Source of the DNA: Apium graveolens
Taxonomy: Eukaryota; Streptophyta; Magnoliopsida; Apiales; Apiaceae
Reading direction: 5' to 3'
Assembly (NCBI RefSeq): GCF_009905375.1
Contig: NC_133653.1
Location: 68,150,329 to 68,214,328 of the forward strand
Length of the DNA: 64,000 bases
The stretch's first letter is position 1. Every line of letters starts with the position of its first letter. Shown here piece after piece: positions 1 through 11,801 of this stretch. The position numbers and the translations under genes were made by a program. A model generated the notes under the pieces. That model made no database searches. It had not been told where the DNA came from and saw only the letters and a list, made by a program, of their open reading frames with translations.

Positions 1-2193
1 ATTCGAATTTATTTATTTATTTATTTAATTATTTATCTAATTATTTATTAATTATCTAATTAATTAATAATTGGATAATTAATTAATAATTAGGTAATTA
101 ATTAGTAAATAAGGATTTGAAATAATTAAGTGAGGTGATTAATAATCTAATAGTTAGTTAATAGTGCGAATAATGATTCGATAATTAGAATTATTATTTA
201 AGCGTTAGTTATTCGAATAATATTGTGATAATTATTCGTATCGTATAAATAGTTATCGGTAATTATCTATTTAGCGAATCGTATGAGTTTCAATAATAAT
301 AGAATAGTTCGATAATTAGGCGAGAATCGCGAGTAGCTCGTAGTTATACGAGTGATTAATCGTTAAGTGATTTATAATTCGAGTAATTCGTAGTTATTCG
401 ATTAATAGAGTATCGGTTAATTAAGTTGATTGATTAGTTGTAAATAATCGATCTGATCGAATAAGTAATAATAATTTATAATAAATAATAATAATTCCTA
501 ATAATTAGGGATTAATTATTTTAAAATATAATAATTATTAATTAATTATTTAAAAATATAATTAAGGATTGTTTAATTATAATTAATTAATTATTTATAA
601 TTAATTATTAATTAATTAAATCTTGTTTAATTCATAGTAATTCAACCGTTAGTCCGATTTGAGTGAAACGAAGACCTCTAGACTCAGAAAAATGAGACGA
701 ATCCAATAAAAATAGTTGTAAGTTATAATTTCTTCCGAAAAGAGAGTGCTTGGGTGATAATTGATAGTTCGTAGGTCCTAATAGGGGTATAATTGAGCCA
801 AATAAATCCCGAAAAATTATAATAAAATCAGATAAGACTAGTAGTGCAGGTATAAGTCTAGAATTGATTCTAAAAATAATTATAAATCTAGAAATTGATT
901 TTGTGCTTTATGTGCTACGTGCTTTACGTGATTATGTGAATAGATGTGCTGTATAAATGTATGTGTATATATGCGAGTCAGATAGAAACGCATGGGTAGA
1001 CTGATAAGGTTGCGTGATATCAATTCAAGATACACGTATATAGTAAGTTATCTAAACACCTATCTTTCCATGATTTGTTCAGTATTAGCAAGGCAAAGCA
1101 AGCTAGGCTCAGAAGGTGGTGAGTTAAACCAGGTTAAGTACGCGCAAGGCAAGTTTTTCCCCTATTCTAAATTCAGAATAGTGATTTATATTTCTTTTCT
1201 ATCGTATCAGTTCTCTTTGATAATCATTGTTCATATACACTGTTACCCATTTATTATTGCTTGTTTCCAATTTCATTTCAATTCTTGATTCACCCAATTT
1301 ATTGAATTCCCTGTTCATATTTCAATTCCTTTACCCTTGTTACATATACTCTGGTATATCCTGGTGTTGGGATATATCAATAGCATTCTTATTGTTCCGG
1401 ATGCTCAGCTTTGGACTGGATGGTTACTATACGGGTTGGGTTTTACCCAGACCACTATTTAATAGTCCATAGTTGCCTGAGTACTCCTTATGTTGGTTGG
1501 GTCTATGTAGTTGGGTATAGATCTGCACTATATTCTGACTGATCAGCAGGTTATAGTGCATATGTTGGTTCTTGTTTCCAGTCTTGTTCATTTGGTACTC
1601 GCCAGCACTGGCAAATTACTATCCAATACAGATTCAGATGGTTGTTCCAACCAGCAGCTTATTGGTTCACTCATTTCTCTTTCTTTATACTATATATTTT
1701 ATTGCAGGCTTATTGAGCAATTTTGGCTCATCCCTTTTTATTGTTACTCTTATTGTTTTACAGTTAAGGTAGAGAATAAAACCCATCAGGACCCGCATAG
1801 TCAAGAAGCGAGTCAAGCAGCGGGACCCTCTTATACCAAGAGTGTTCCTTCCTATTCCCGAAGAGAGCTTTGAATTGCTAGATCAGGTGTAGCAGGATAA
1901 TTAGCAATGTTGGGTTGAATAAAAGTCTTGTGTAGTTGAATAAAAGTTGTGTAGTGAGATTGTAGATAGAATAAAGTTTTGTAGCGAAGAGAGTTCTTGA
2001 GACAGGTTTTATTTAGTTGGGTTTGTAATAAAGTGTATTATGTGGTTCTTGTTTTCAAACTCAGACCTTAAAAGATCCTGAGTAGTGATAGTTCGGGGTA
2101 ATTATTATATTTATATTCCGCTTGTGCAGGTTTAGTTGGTAATTGTTGTTAATAATGCCCCAAATCTATACCCCGGATTTGGAGGGTGTTATA
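1..2193 (+). repeat. T1 5' LTR, right-hand part
   Basis: The segment repeats at 9631-11801. It ends at GGTGTTATA, directly before the primer-binding site. The first 200 bases are a very AT-rich run built of AATTA/TTAAT blocks, and 200-600 is rich in TTCGAAT-like words. No gene is supported. Several open frames of 60-120 codons occur, but they recur only because the LTR recurs. Confidence 0.9.
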
Positions 2194-2195
2194 GT

Positions 2196-2208
2196 TGGCA
2201 TCAGAGCT
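2196..2208 (+). other. T1 primer-binding site
   Basis: TGGCATCAGAGCT starts three bases after the LTR end. It matches the usual plant initiator-methionine tRNA complement (TGGTATCAGAGC) with one T-to-C change. Its place right after the LTR fixes the LTR boundary. Confidence 0.85.
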
Positions 2209-2373
2209 TAGATTTGACCTTTAAAAACAAGAACGTTAGGGCTAAGATAAGATAGGAAAATGAGATAGGATGAGAGTAAGAGTGTTAGGATTATTTGTTT
2301 ATGTGATTAGAAGTTATGAGTTTTAGGAATTGTGATTTGATTGTTTTTGTGTTATTATTTTTATGTATATTAG

Positions 2374-3182
2374 ATGGCTTCTTTATCATCGTCTACGGAG
2401 AGGACCGAGACAGATCCAGTGGATGCACCGGTATTAGCCCCAGTGTCAGAGCAGATCTTACCTCCATTGCCACTACCTCCACCATTGCCACCTGGACCAC
2501 CACCAGAGATACCACTTCCCCCAGAGGTACCAGGTTTTGCAGATTATTTTCCATATTTTGAGCCAGAGATACCAGATTTTCCACCTTTAGAGTTTCCGAT
2601 GTTCGATATTCCTGACATGATTGATCTTCCGCAGTGGGAGGATTTAGAGCCTCAGATTCCTATGCCACCAGTCGAGATTCCAGAGATGCCACAGATGGAG
2701 CCAGAGGCAGAGCCGCCAGTGTATGCACCTATGGAGCAACCTGTCTTATTCCCTGCCCCATTAGCCATTTATGCACCTGTTCCGGGAGTTTATCAGTTTC
2801 TCAGCCAGAGTTTATGGATGAGATCGTGGTAGATGGACCATTACCTTCTCGAGGTTCCAGCACTGATCTTCGTGAGCATCATACAGTGACTTACCAGCGC
2901 TTTCAGGCAGAGAGGGAGGAGAGGATTAGATGGCAGAACCAGTGTAGAGAGATCCTTGGATTGTATGAGACGCAGGCAGATGGACCTGTCAAAGCATTAC
3001 AACCAGATTATATACTGAGAGAGAGGCTACATCAGATTCACCAGATTAGTTCTCAACAGCTTACTGATTTGAGACAGCAGGATCTTAGTGCGGAGACAGC
3101 ATATCGCAGAGCATTGGGACTTACCGAGGCAGTGCTAGAGGCATTGCAGGAGGAGTTGAGCCACGTGCCACCAGGATTTTGA
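2374..3182 (+). pseudogene. Extra pre-gag ORF of T1: proline-rich head, helical tail
   Basis: This ORF lies between the primer-binding site and gag, a place where most Tekay-like elements have only leader. ATG at 2374 opens a frame of about 150 codons. It starts with Ser/Thr-rich sequence and is then extremely rich in Pro, Glu and Met (repeats such as PPLPLPPPLPPGPPPEIPLP). Near 2795-2830 the reading shifts to the next frame, which runs on to TGA at 3180-3182. The second half is charged and probably helical, with Arg/Glu/Gln-rich stretches and the ending LEALQEELSHVPPGF. T2 has an ORF of the same design in the same place (18885-19403). I recognise no domain. Its role is unknown; a structural or leader protein of the element is possible. 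One frameshift breaks it here. Confidence 0.7.
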
Positions 3183-3638
3183 GACTACCAGATCAATGAG
3201 TGTGGTATTATGTATATTTTGTAGATAGAGGCAACATAGTATTGTATGACTAGTTTGTATGAGTGTAGCTACTGATTTTGACTGATAGCAGTAGCAGTAT
3301 GACTGCTATATCATAGGTTTTTGTATCAAGCACTAACACCTGTAGCTGGTGTTCTACCTATATATATAAGAGATAATCTTTTGCACGTTTCCTTTATTTT
3401 ATTTCCAGTTATTTAAGCATTTACATTTATTTTAGTACCATTGCATATTTACAAATGCCGTTTTATTTACGATCATGTTGTACCCTTATGTTTAAAAAAA
3501 AAAAAAAATTTAAAGCACATCATACTGTTTTATCTATTCAGTTATTTAATAAGCCATTTTATTTTCCCAAATCGACCATTTTAATATACGTTTAATATAT
3601 TGTTATTAAAGAAGACCCATTGTTTATTTACCAGAAAG
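3183..3638 (+). other. T1 spacer between pre-gag ORF and gag
   Basis: No coding frame is supported here. The spacer contains a run of 15 A at 3494-3508. It is AT-rich leader sequence immediately upstream of the gag ATG at 3639. Confidence 0.6.
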
Positions 3639-6600
3639 ATGGCACCCAAAAGAAAAGCACAACCCGACTCATCGAATGGAAACACCGAGGGCCAAAACAA
3701 TAATAACCAGATGGATCAGATGTTTAATCTCATGCAATAGTAGATGTTGATGATGCAACAACAAATGCAGCAGCAACAGCAGCAGTTCTAGCAACAGATG
3801 TTACAGTAAGCCGCTCATCCAGGACGTCAAGTACCACCAGCAACACCTACGGTCACCTTCAAGCAATTTCAGTCGGTGAAGCCACCGGAATTTATGGGTT
3901 CCACGGATCCTACAAAAGCGAGAGCTTGGCTGAAAGAGATGGAAAAGGATTTTTCGTTGGTAAAGGTTGAGGAAGAACAGAAGACGGATTTCGCTAGCTA
4001 CTTTCTGAAAGGCGAAGCTAATTACTGGTGGGAATCGAAGAAAGCTTTGGAAGGAGAAGATGTGGTGACCTGGGATAGATTCACTGATCTTTTCTTGGAG
4101 AAATATTTTCCTCGTTTTATGAAGAACCAGATGGAGATCAAGTTCCTGGAGCTGAAGCAAGACGACTTATCGGTTGCGGATTATGAGACCAAGTTCACTG
4201 AATTGGCAAGGTTTGTTCCAGAGCAAGTGGATACGGACGAGAAGCGGGCCAAGAGATTCCAGCAAGGACTGAAACCATGGATTCGTAGCAGGGTAGCTGT
4301 GTTTGAACTGATAACTTATACGGCTGTTGTTCAGAAGGCTATGATTATTGAAGGTGAAAGTGAAGCAGCTCAGAAAGAGAAAGGACCAGGAAATTTTCAG
4401 AATCGTTTCAACAAAAGGCCGGGATTTCAAGCTCGAGGAAAAGTAAACTTTAGGAGGCCAGAACAAAATAACCAGAGGATGGGTAATCGACTACCTGCCC
4501 CAACTCAGCAAAGGCTTATTCGACCGCCTGTACCTGATTGCAGAACGTGTGGTAGAAAGCATACGGGGATTTGTAACAAGCCAAATGTCACGTGTTTTAA
4601 GTGCAAGCAAAGGGGACACTATTCTGGAGAATGTCCGACGGGAAAAGCAGAAGTTACTTATTTCCAATGTGGGAGAAAAGGACATATCCCAGAGACTGTA
4701 GAGGAATTGCAATGGCCGCTAGTATTCCAAGAGTTTTAGCGTTACCTCCACCTCCACTACCACAACAAAATCAGCCTAGAGCAAGGACTTTCAATATGTC
4801 AATGAAGGAAGCGGTACAGAGTCCGAATGTGGTTGCAGGTACACTCCCTGTAAATTCCGTAAATGCTTTAGTATTGATTGATTCAGGAGCTACTAGATTT
4901 TTTATTTCTGAAGATTTTATCTCTAAGATAGATTGTGAGATCCAGTGGTTAGATGAAGTGTTAGTCATAAAATTAGCAAATGATGATCAGGTTACAGTAG
5001 ATAGAGTATGTCCGAGTTGTGATATTGAGATAGGGAGATGTCATTTTTCAGTTGATTTGATACCTTTTAGGCTAGGGGAGTTTGATGTTATTCTAGGAAT
5101 GGATTGGCTATCTAGTAATAATGCTCAGATTGACTGTGCGAATAAAAGAGTGAAATTGCAAACTGAAGAAAATAAAACGGTAATATTTAAAGGTGAGAAG
5201 CAAAAGCAGAAATTCCTATCAATAGTGCAGACGAGAAGATTGCTACGCCAAGGATGTCAAGCTTATTTAGCCTATGTACGGGATGCTGATAAGGGTAATC
5301 CGAAGATTGAAGATATTCCTGTAGTTTGTGAATTTTTTGATGTTTTTCCAGACGAATTACCAGGACTTCCACCAGATCGAGAAATCGAGTTCACTATTGA
5401 CTTGATGCCAGGGACTGAACCAATTTCGAAAGCTCCATATCGAATGGCACCTGTTGAAATGAGGGAATTAGCAAAGCAGTTGTAAGAACTTCTCGACAAA
5501 GGAATTATAAGGCCAAGTGTATCCCCATGGGGCGCACCAGTATTGTTCGTGAAAAAGAAAGATGGTAGTATGCGACTGTGTATTGATTATCGTGAGCTGA
5601 ACAAGTTAACCATCAAGAATAAATATCCTTTACCTCGCATCGATGATTTATTTGATCAACTAAAAGGAGCAGCATGGTTTTCGAAAATCGACTTACGATC
5701 AGGCTATCATCAGTTAAAGATCAAGGCCGAAGATATTCCTAAGACAGCGTTCAGAACGAGGTACGGACACTACGAATTTCTTGTGATGGCTTTTAAATTG
5801 ACAAATGCACCTGCAGCGTTTATGGATTTGATGAATTGAATATTCAAGAAGTATTTGGATAAGTTTATCATTGTATTTATTGATGACATCTTGATCTACT
5901 CAAAGACAAAAGAAAAACATGCAACGCATTTAAGAATGACATTGGATATATTACGAAAGGAGCAGTTTTATGCAAAATTTTCAAAATGTGAATTTTGGTT
6001 GAAAGAAGTGCAGTTTCTAGGGCATATCATCAGTAGAGAAGGCATTCAAGTTGATCCAGCAAAGATTGAAGCTGTGTTGAATTGGGAAAGACCAAGGACG
6101 CCGACAGAGGTTCGAAGTTTCTTAGGATTGGCAGGATATTATCGAAGATTTGTCAAAGATTTTACGAAGATAGCAACACCGCTGACCAAGTTAACTCGAC
6201 AAAGTGAAAAGTTTGAATGGAATAGTAAGTGTGAAGAAAGTTTTCAAGAGTTGAAGAATTGGTTGGTGACTACACCAGTATTAGTACTGCCAGACGAGCA
6301 AGGAAATTTTGTTATTTACAGTGACGCTTCGTATCGTGGGCTAGGATGTGTGTTGATGCAACATGGTAACATCATTGCATATGCTTCGAGATAACTTAAA
6401 CCTCATGAGCAGAAATATCCTACGCATGATCTGGAATTGGCAGCAATTGTATTTGCATTGAAGCTTTGGAGACATTATCTGTACGGTGAAAGATGCGAAA
6501 TCTACACGGATCATAAAAGTCTGAAGTATATCTTCACGCAAAAGGAACTGAACATGCGACAACATCGATGGCTGAAATTAATTAAAGATTATGATGTTAC

Positions 6601-8194
6601 AATCAGTTATCATCCAGGGAAAGCAAATGTTGTAGCAGATGCGTTGAGTAGAAAAGAAAGGTTGAATCGGTTAACTTCATGTGAAGAATTGGATAAAGAA
6701 TTCGGCAAATTGGAAATTGAGATTCGTATTCCCCATGAATCTGCAGGAACTATCTACGCTATGACTTTTCAACCAGGGTTGCTAGAAAAGATTCGCCGTT
6801 GTCAAGATGAAGTGATAAGTCAAGACGACAACTTAACGGGAGAGGAGATTACAACTCAGAAAGATAATGAAGGAATTTTATGTTTTGCGTCAAGAATCTG
6901 GATCCCTAACGTGGCAGAATTAAAAGAAGAAATTATGCGAGATGCGCATAATTCGAAGTATTCCATTCATCCAGGAAGCACGAAAATGTATCGCAATTTG
7001 AAGGAAAACTTTTGGTGGCCAAATATGAAGAAGGAGATAGCAGAATGGGTGAGTAAATGCTACACATACCAGCGAGTTAAAGCAGAGCATCAACGTCCGA
7101 GTGGGTTATTGCAACCATTAGACATTCCAGAATGGAAATGGGAACATCTAGCGATCGATTTCGTAGTGGGACTTCCAAGGACGAAAGCAAATCACGATGC
7201 AATTTGGGTTATTGTTGATCGATTGACAAAATCAGCACATTTTCTCATTATTAACGAGAGGTTTTCACTGGACAAGTTAGTGCACTTATATCTTAAAGAA
7301 ATTGTGATGCGTCATGGAGTACCAGTATCGATTGTATCGGATCGAGATCCTCGTTTCAATTCAAGATTTTAGAGACAATTCCAAGAATGTCTAGGAACGA
7401 AGTTGAGTATGAGTACAGCCTATCATCCGTAAACCGACGGTCAAAGTGAAAGGACAATTCAAACGATTGAAGACATGCTACGAGTTTGTGCGATCGATTT
7501 TGAAGGCAGTTAGGATGAACATTTACCCCTAGTGGAATTTTCTTATAATAACAGCTATCACGCCAGTATTGGAATGCCACTGTATGAAGCACTATATGGG
7601 AGGAAATGCAGATCACCAGTGCATTGGGATGAAGTTGGAGAATGCAAGATTTTGGGTCCAGAATTAATTCGGCAGACAAAAGAAAAGATTGAACTTATTC
7701 AAAAACGAATCGAGGCAGCGCAAAACAGGCAAAGCAGATATGCAGACCAAACAAGGAAGGATATGGACTATCAGGAAGGAGAACACGTATTGCTCAAAAT
7801 ATCGCCATGGAAAGGATTGACCAGATTTTGCAATAAAGGGAAATTGAAGCCACGATACATTGGACCATTTGAAATTTTGAAGAAAATTGGGAAGGTTGCG
7901 TACGAGTTAGCTCTACCACCCCATATGCAGCACATTCACAACGTATTTCCTGTATCTATGCTTAAGAAGTACAATCCTGATACAAGGCATATAATAGAAT
8001 ATGAACCAGTAGAACTTCAGGCAGATTTGTCGTATATAGAGCAACCAATAAGAATTTTAGATCGGCAAGAGAGGGTATTAAGAAATAAGTCTGTGTCATT
8101 AGTAAGAGTCTTGTGGAGAAACCCAGTGGTTGAAGAATCAACCTGGGAGCTTGAGAGTGAAATGTTAGAAAGGTATCCTCAGTTATTTGCATAG
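3639..8194 (+). pseudogene. gag-pol: T1 gag-pol polyprotein, broken
   Basis: ATG at 3639 begins MAPKRKAQPD and a Gln-rich head. The gag core follows (LKEMEKDFSLVKV, YWWESKKALEG, FLEKYFPRFMKNQ), then a CCHC knuckle (CFKCKQRGHYSGEC) and a damaged second knuckle. The protease motif is DSGATRFF, the RT has [10 protein letters not shown], the RNase H starts near [13 protein letters not shown], and the integrase carries an HHCC-like region in which the last Cys is Tyr (CYTYQ), then D,D and a catalytic-Glu region. The C-terminus (EYEPVELQADLSYIEQP onward) resembles the Tekay chromodomain. Breaks: in-frame stops at 3738, 3741, 3789, 3807, 5483, 5837, 6392, 7370, 7430 and 7511, and a frameshift near 4685. 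Every stop fits a C-to-T or G-to-A change when compared with T2 or with the motif. It is transcribed from the 5' LTR in intact relatives. Confidence 0.92.
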
Positions 8195-8218
8195 TGTGAT
8201 TCTGAGGACAGAATCTTG

Positions 8219-8231
8219 TTAAGGGGGGAGA
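8219..8231 (+). other. T1 polypurine tract
   Basis: TTAAGGGGGGAGA lies immediately before the 3' LTR start (AA then TGTAACGACC). It is the expected plus-strand primer of a Ty3/gypsy element. Confidence 0.85.
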
Positions 8232-8232
8232 A

Positions 8233-11200
8233 TGTAACGACCGAGGAATTACGCTTGTATTATATTATAATAATGATAAATTATGTGTATTATTATGTGA
8301 TTAAATGTGTTAAGTTGTTAAACCCTAACTGCTATGTGCTATGTGTTGGCTGTTTTGATCCAAACGTGTTTTGGATATTTATTGAGCATTTTATCGTCAG
8401 TTATATATATTATATCAAAACCTGTACAGCTCAAAACTATGTTTTAAAAGCCCATATTTCAAACAAAGTCATTGGCTCTATTTTATTAAAAATGCCCTAT
8501 ACCATATCGCTATTCTGAACCCCTAGACATTTTACAAATTGACCTTTTTCGCGAAAAACGACTTTTCCGGACCCCTTCGGGTATCAAAAACCCCACAAAA
8601 ATTATATTTTTATTTTTATATGATCATGAAATTATCATATATCATTTTTCTTTGTATTTTTGTAATTTTCACAATTTTTGGGAATTTTTAGTATTTATTT
8701 AGTATTTATTGGATATTTAAAAATTCAATATTAATACCCAAAAATTATAAAAATTGGGGCCAAAGATTTTTATTAGGAGTGTAACTAGACCCTTAATTTT
8801 ACTTAGGCGTATTATTTTCATAAATATAAATACCTGATTTATTAGTAATTAAATCAGTTAATTATACTTAAAAATCAGAAAATAAAAAGAAAATCATAAA
8901 AGGAATTAGGGTTAGGGTTTTTTGTGAAGAACAACAGCAGAATCAATCGCGAGTTTGAGGGTGATTCCGGAGTCCAAATCGTTCATGTAAGTAGTCAAAT
9001 TGAAGCTGGTGATTCGTAGTTTATGATTATGTCAACGTTTTTGTTGATTGATTTCTTGATTTTTGATTTGTTATTTCGGGTTTAATCTTTGAATTCGGGT
9101 TTTGATTTCTGTTGATTGTTTGATGATTCTGTTAGCATAGTCGTGTAGATCGTCATTTTTCCTGTCGTTTGGTACCGGGTTTGTGATTGTTGGAGTCCGT
9201 TTCGAGCTCGCCGGAGTTTAGCCGCCCCCGCCGTGTTCATCGCGTTTCCGGCCGTTGTGGTCGACGAAAACGAAGGAGAAAGGCTGGGGGGACGTCGTGG
9301 TATTGCTGTGCTTCGAAACCACAGGAGAATCGAGCCTGGAATCAAGCGTTTCGTGCTCACCGGAATCAAACGCCGGCGTCGGGTTCTGGGTTTTTGGCCG
9401 GTGTTCTTCCCGACCCGTTTGGGTTGGGGACGACCCGGTTGCAACCCGGGTTTGATCCTTGCAACCCAAAACCTGTTCCTGATTTTGTGTTTCTGATTAA
9501 ATTAATGATTTATTTATATTTTAGTAATTAAAAAATCAGTTTTAATAATTCTAATAATTAATTAAAAATTAGTTTTATATTCTGAAAAAAATAGTATTTA
9601 TAATTTCTGAATTATTTTATTAAATTATAAATTCGAATTTATTTATTTATTTATTTAATTATTTATCTAATTATTTATTAATTATCTAATTAATTAATAA
9701 TTGGATAATTAATTAATAATTAGGTAATTAATTAGTAAATAAGGATTAGAAATAATTAAGTGAGGTGATTTATAATCTAATAATTAGTTAATAGTGCGAA
9801 TAATGATTCGATAATTAGAATTATTATTCGAGCGTTAGTTATTCGAATAATATTGTGATAATTATTCGTATCGTATAAATAGTTATCGGTAATTATCTAT
9901 TTAGCGAATTGTATGAGTTTCAATAATAATAGAATAGTTCGATAATTAGGCGAGAATCGCGAGTAGCTCGTAGTTATACGAGTGATTAATCGTTAAGTGA
10001 TTTATAATTCGAGTAATTCGTAGTTATTCGATAAATAGCGTATCGGTTAATTAAGTTGATTGATTAGTTGTAAATAATCGATCTGATCGAATAAGTAATA
10101 ATAATTTGTAATAAATAATAATAATTCCTAATAATTAGGGATTAATTATTTTAAAATATAATAATTAATAATTAATTATTTAAAAATATAATTAAGGATT
10201 GTTTAATTATAATTAATTATTTATAATTAATTATTAATTAATTAAATCTTGTTTAATTCATAGTAATTCAACCGTTAGTCCGATTTGAGTGAAACGAAGA
10301 CCTCTAGACTCAGAAAAATGATACGAATCCAATAAAAATAGTTGTAAGTTATAATTCTTCCGAAAAGAGAGTGGTTGGGTGATAATTGATAGTTCGTAGG
10401 TCCTAATAGGGGTATAATTGAGCCGAATAAATCCCGAAAAATTATAATAAAATCAGATAAGACTAGTAATGCAGGTATAAGTCTAGAATTGATTCTAAAA
10501 ATAATTATAAATCTAGAAATTGATTATGTGCTTTATGTGCTACGTGCTTTACGTGATTATGTGAATAGATGTGCTGTATAAATGTATGTGTATATATGCG
10601 AGTCAGATAGAAACGCATGGGTAGACTGATAAGGTTGCGTGATATCAATTCAAGATACACGTATATAGTAAGTTATCTAAACGCCTATCTTTCCATGATT
10701 TGTTCAGTGTTAGCAAGGCAAAGCAAGCTAGGTTCAGAAGGCAGTGAGTTAAACCAGGTTAAGTACGCGCACAACAAGTTTTTCCCCTATTCTAAATTCA
10801 GAAGAGTGATTTATATTTCTTTTCTATCGTATCAGTTCTCTTTGATAATCATTGTTCATATACACTGTTACCCATTTATTATTGCTTGTTTCCAATTTCA
10901 TTTCAATTCTTGATTCACCCAATTTATTGAATTCCCTGTTCATATTTCAATTCCTTTACCCTTGTTACATATACTCTGGTATATCCTGGTGTTGGGATAT
11001 ATCAATAGCATTCTGATTGTTCCGAATGCTCAGCCTTGGACTGGATGGTTACTATACGGGCTGGGTTTTACCCAGACCACTATTTAATAGGCCATAGTCG
11101 CCTGAGTACTCCTTATGTTGGTTGGGTCTATGCAGTTGGGTATAGATCCGCACTATATTCTGACTGATCAGCAGGTTATAGTGCATATGTTGGTTCTTGT

Positions 11201-11801
11201 TTCCAGTCTTGTTCATTTGGTACTCGCCAGCACTGGAAAATTACTATCCAATACAGATTCAGATGGTTGTTCCAACCAGCAGCTTATTGGTTCACTCATT
11301 TCTCTTTCTTTATACTATATATTTTGTTGCAGGCTTGTTGAGCAATTTTGGCTCATCCTTTTTTATTGTTACTCCTATTGTTTTACAGTTAAGGTAGAAA
11401 ATAAAACCCATCAGGACCCGCATAGTCAAGAAGCGAGTCAAGCAGCGGGACCCTCTTATACCAAGAGTGTTCCTTCCTATTCCCGAAGAGAGCTTTGAAT
11501 TGCCAGATCAGGTGTAGCAGGATAATTAGTAATGTTGGGTTGAATAAAAGTCTTGTATAGTTGAATAAAAGTTGTGTAGTGAGATTGCAGATAGAATAAA
11601 GTTTTGTAGCAAAGAGAGTTCTTGAGACAGGTTTTATTTAGTTGGGTTTGTAATAAAGTGTAGTATGTGGTTCTTGTTTTCAAACTCAGACCTTAAAAGA
11701 TCCTGAGTAGTGATAGTTCGGGGTAATTATTATATTTATATTCCGCTTGTGCAGGTTTAGTTGGTAATTGTTTTTAATAATGCCCCAAATCTATACCCCG
11801 G
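8233..11801 (+). repeat. T1 3' LTR, missing its last 17 bases
   Basis: The LTR starts TGTAACGACC after the polypurine tract and repeats the 5' LTR from 9631 on. Compared with 2171-2193 it stops after CCCCGG, where T2 sequence begins, so the terminal 17 bases are gone. A GC-rich patch at 9200-9480 interrupts the AT-rich LTR. It gives overlapping open frames in several phases and no recognisable protein, so I do not call a gene there. Confidence 0.9.
8820..8834 (+). promoter_or_regulatory. Putative T1 LTR TATA box
   Basis: ATAAATATAAATACC lies about 590 bases into the LTR. About 75 bases downstream is a telo-box-like double repeat, TTAGGGTTAGGGTTT, at 8906-8920, as seen near plant transcription starts. 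This would place the U3/R boundary near 8860-8900 and leave about 2.9 kb of LTR downstream. It is inferred from sequence only. Confidence 0.5.

Larger units (their letters stand above)
1..11801 (+). mobile_element. T1: Ty3/gypsy Tekay-like chromovirus, incomplete
   Basis: This element reads 5' LTR (cut by the window start), primer-binding site, an extra ORF, gag-pol, polypurine tract and 3' LTR. Position 1 of the window corresponds to 9631 in the 3' LTR, and the two LTRs differ at roughly 2 in 100 positions over the first 300 bases that I compared by eye. The order PR-RT-RH-INT, followed by a chromodomain-like C-terminus, fits the Tekay/Del group of plant chromoviruses; the group name is an inference from motifs. 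Gag-pol is broken by ten premature stops and one frameshift, so the copy is not autonomous. Confidence 0.9.

Noticed and set aside
992..1288. Open frame of 98 codons repeated at 10617-10913 and, on the minus strand, near 24727-24434
   Set aside because: It recurs only because the LTR recurs, has no recognisable domain, and lies in LTR sequence with no promoter placed to express it.
1511..1873. Open frame of 120 codons repeated at 11115-11498
   Set aside because: LTR sequence; low-complexity hydrophobic composition, as expected from T-rich DNA.
2196..2208. Possible tRNA-related sequence
   Set aside because: Only the short complement to a tRNA 3' end is present; this is a primer-binding site, as at 19586, 30694, 45398 and 53567.
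9187..9531. Overlapping open frames on both strands in a GC-rich LTR patch, also seen at 21484-21840 and 26032-26265
   Set aside because: GC-rich DNA lacks stops in several phases at once. No frame resembles a known protein or is clearly kept across the LTR copies.
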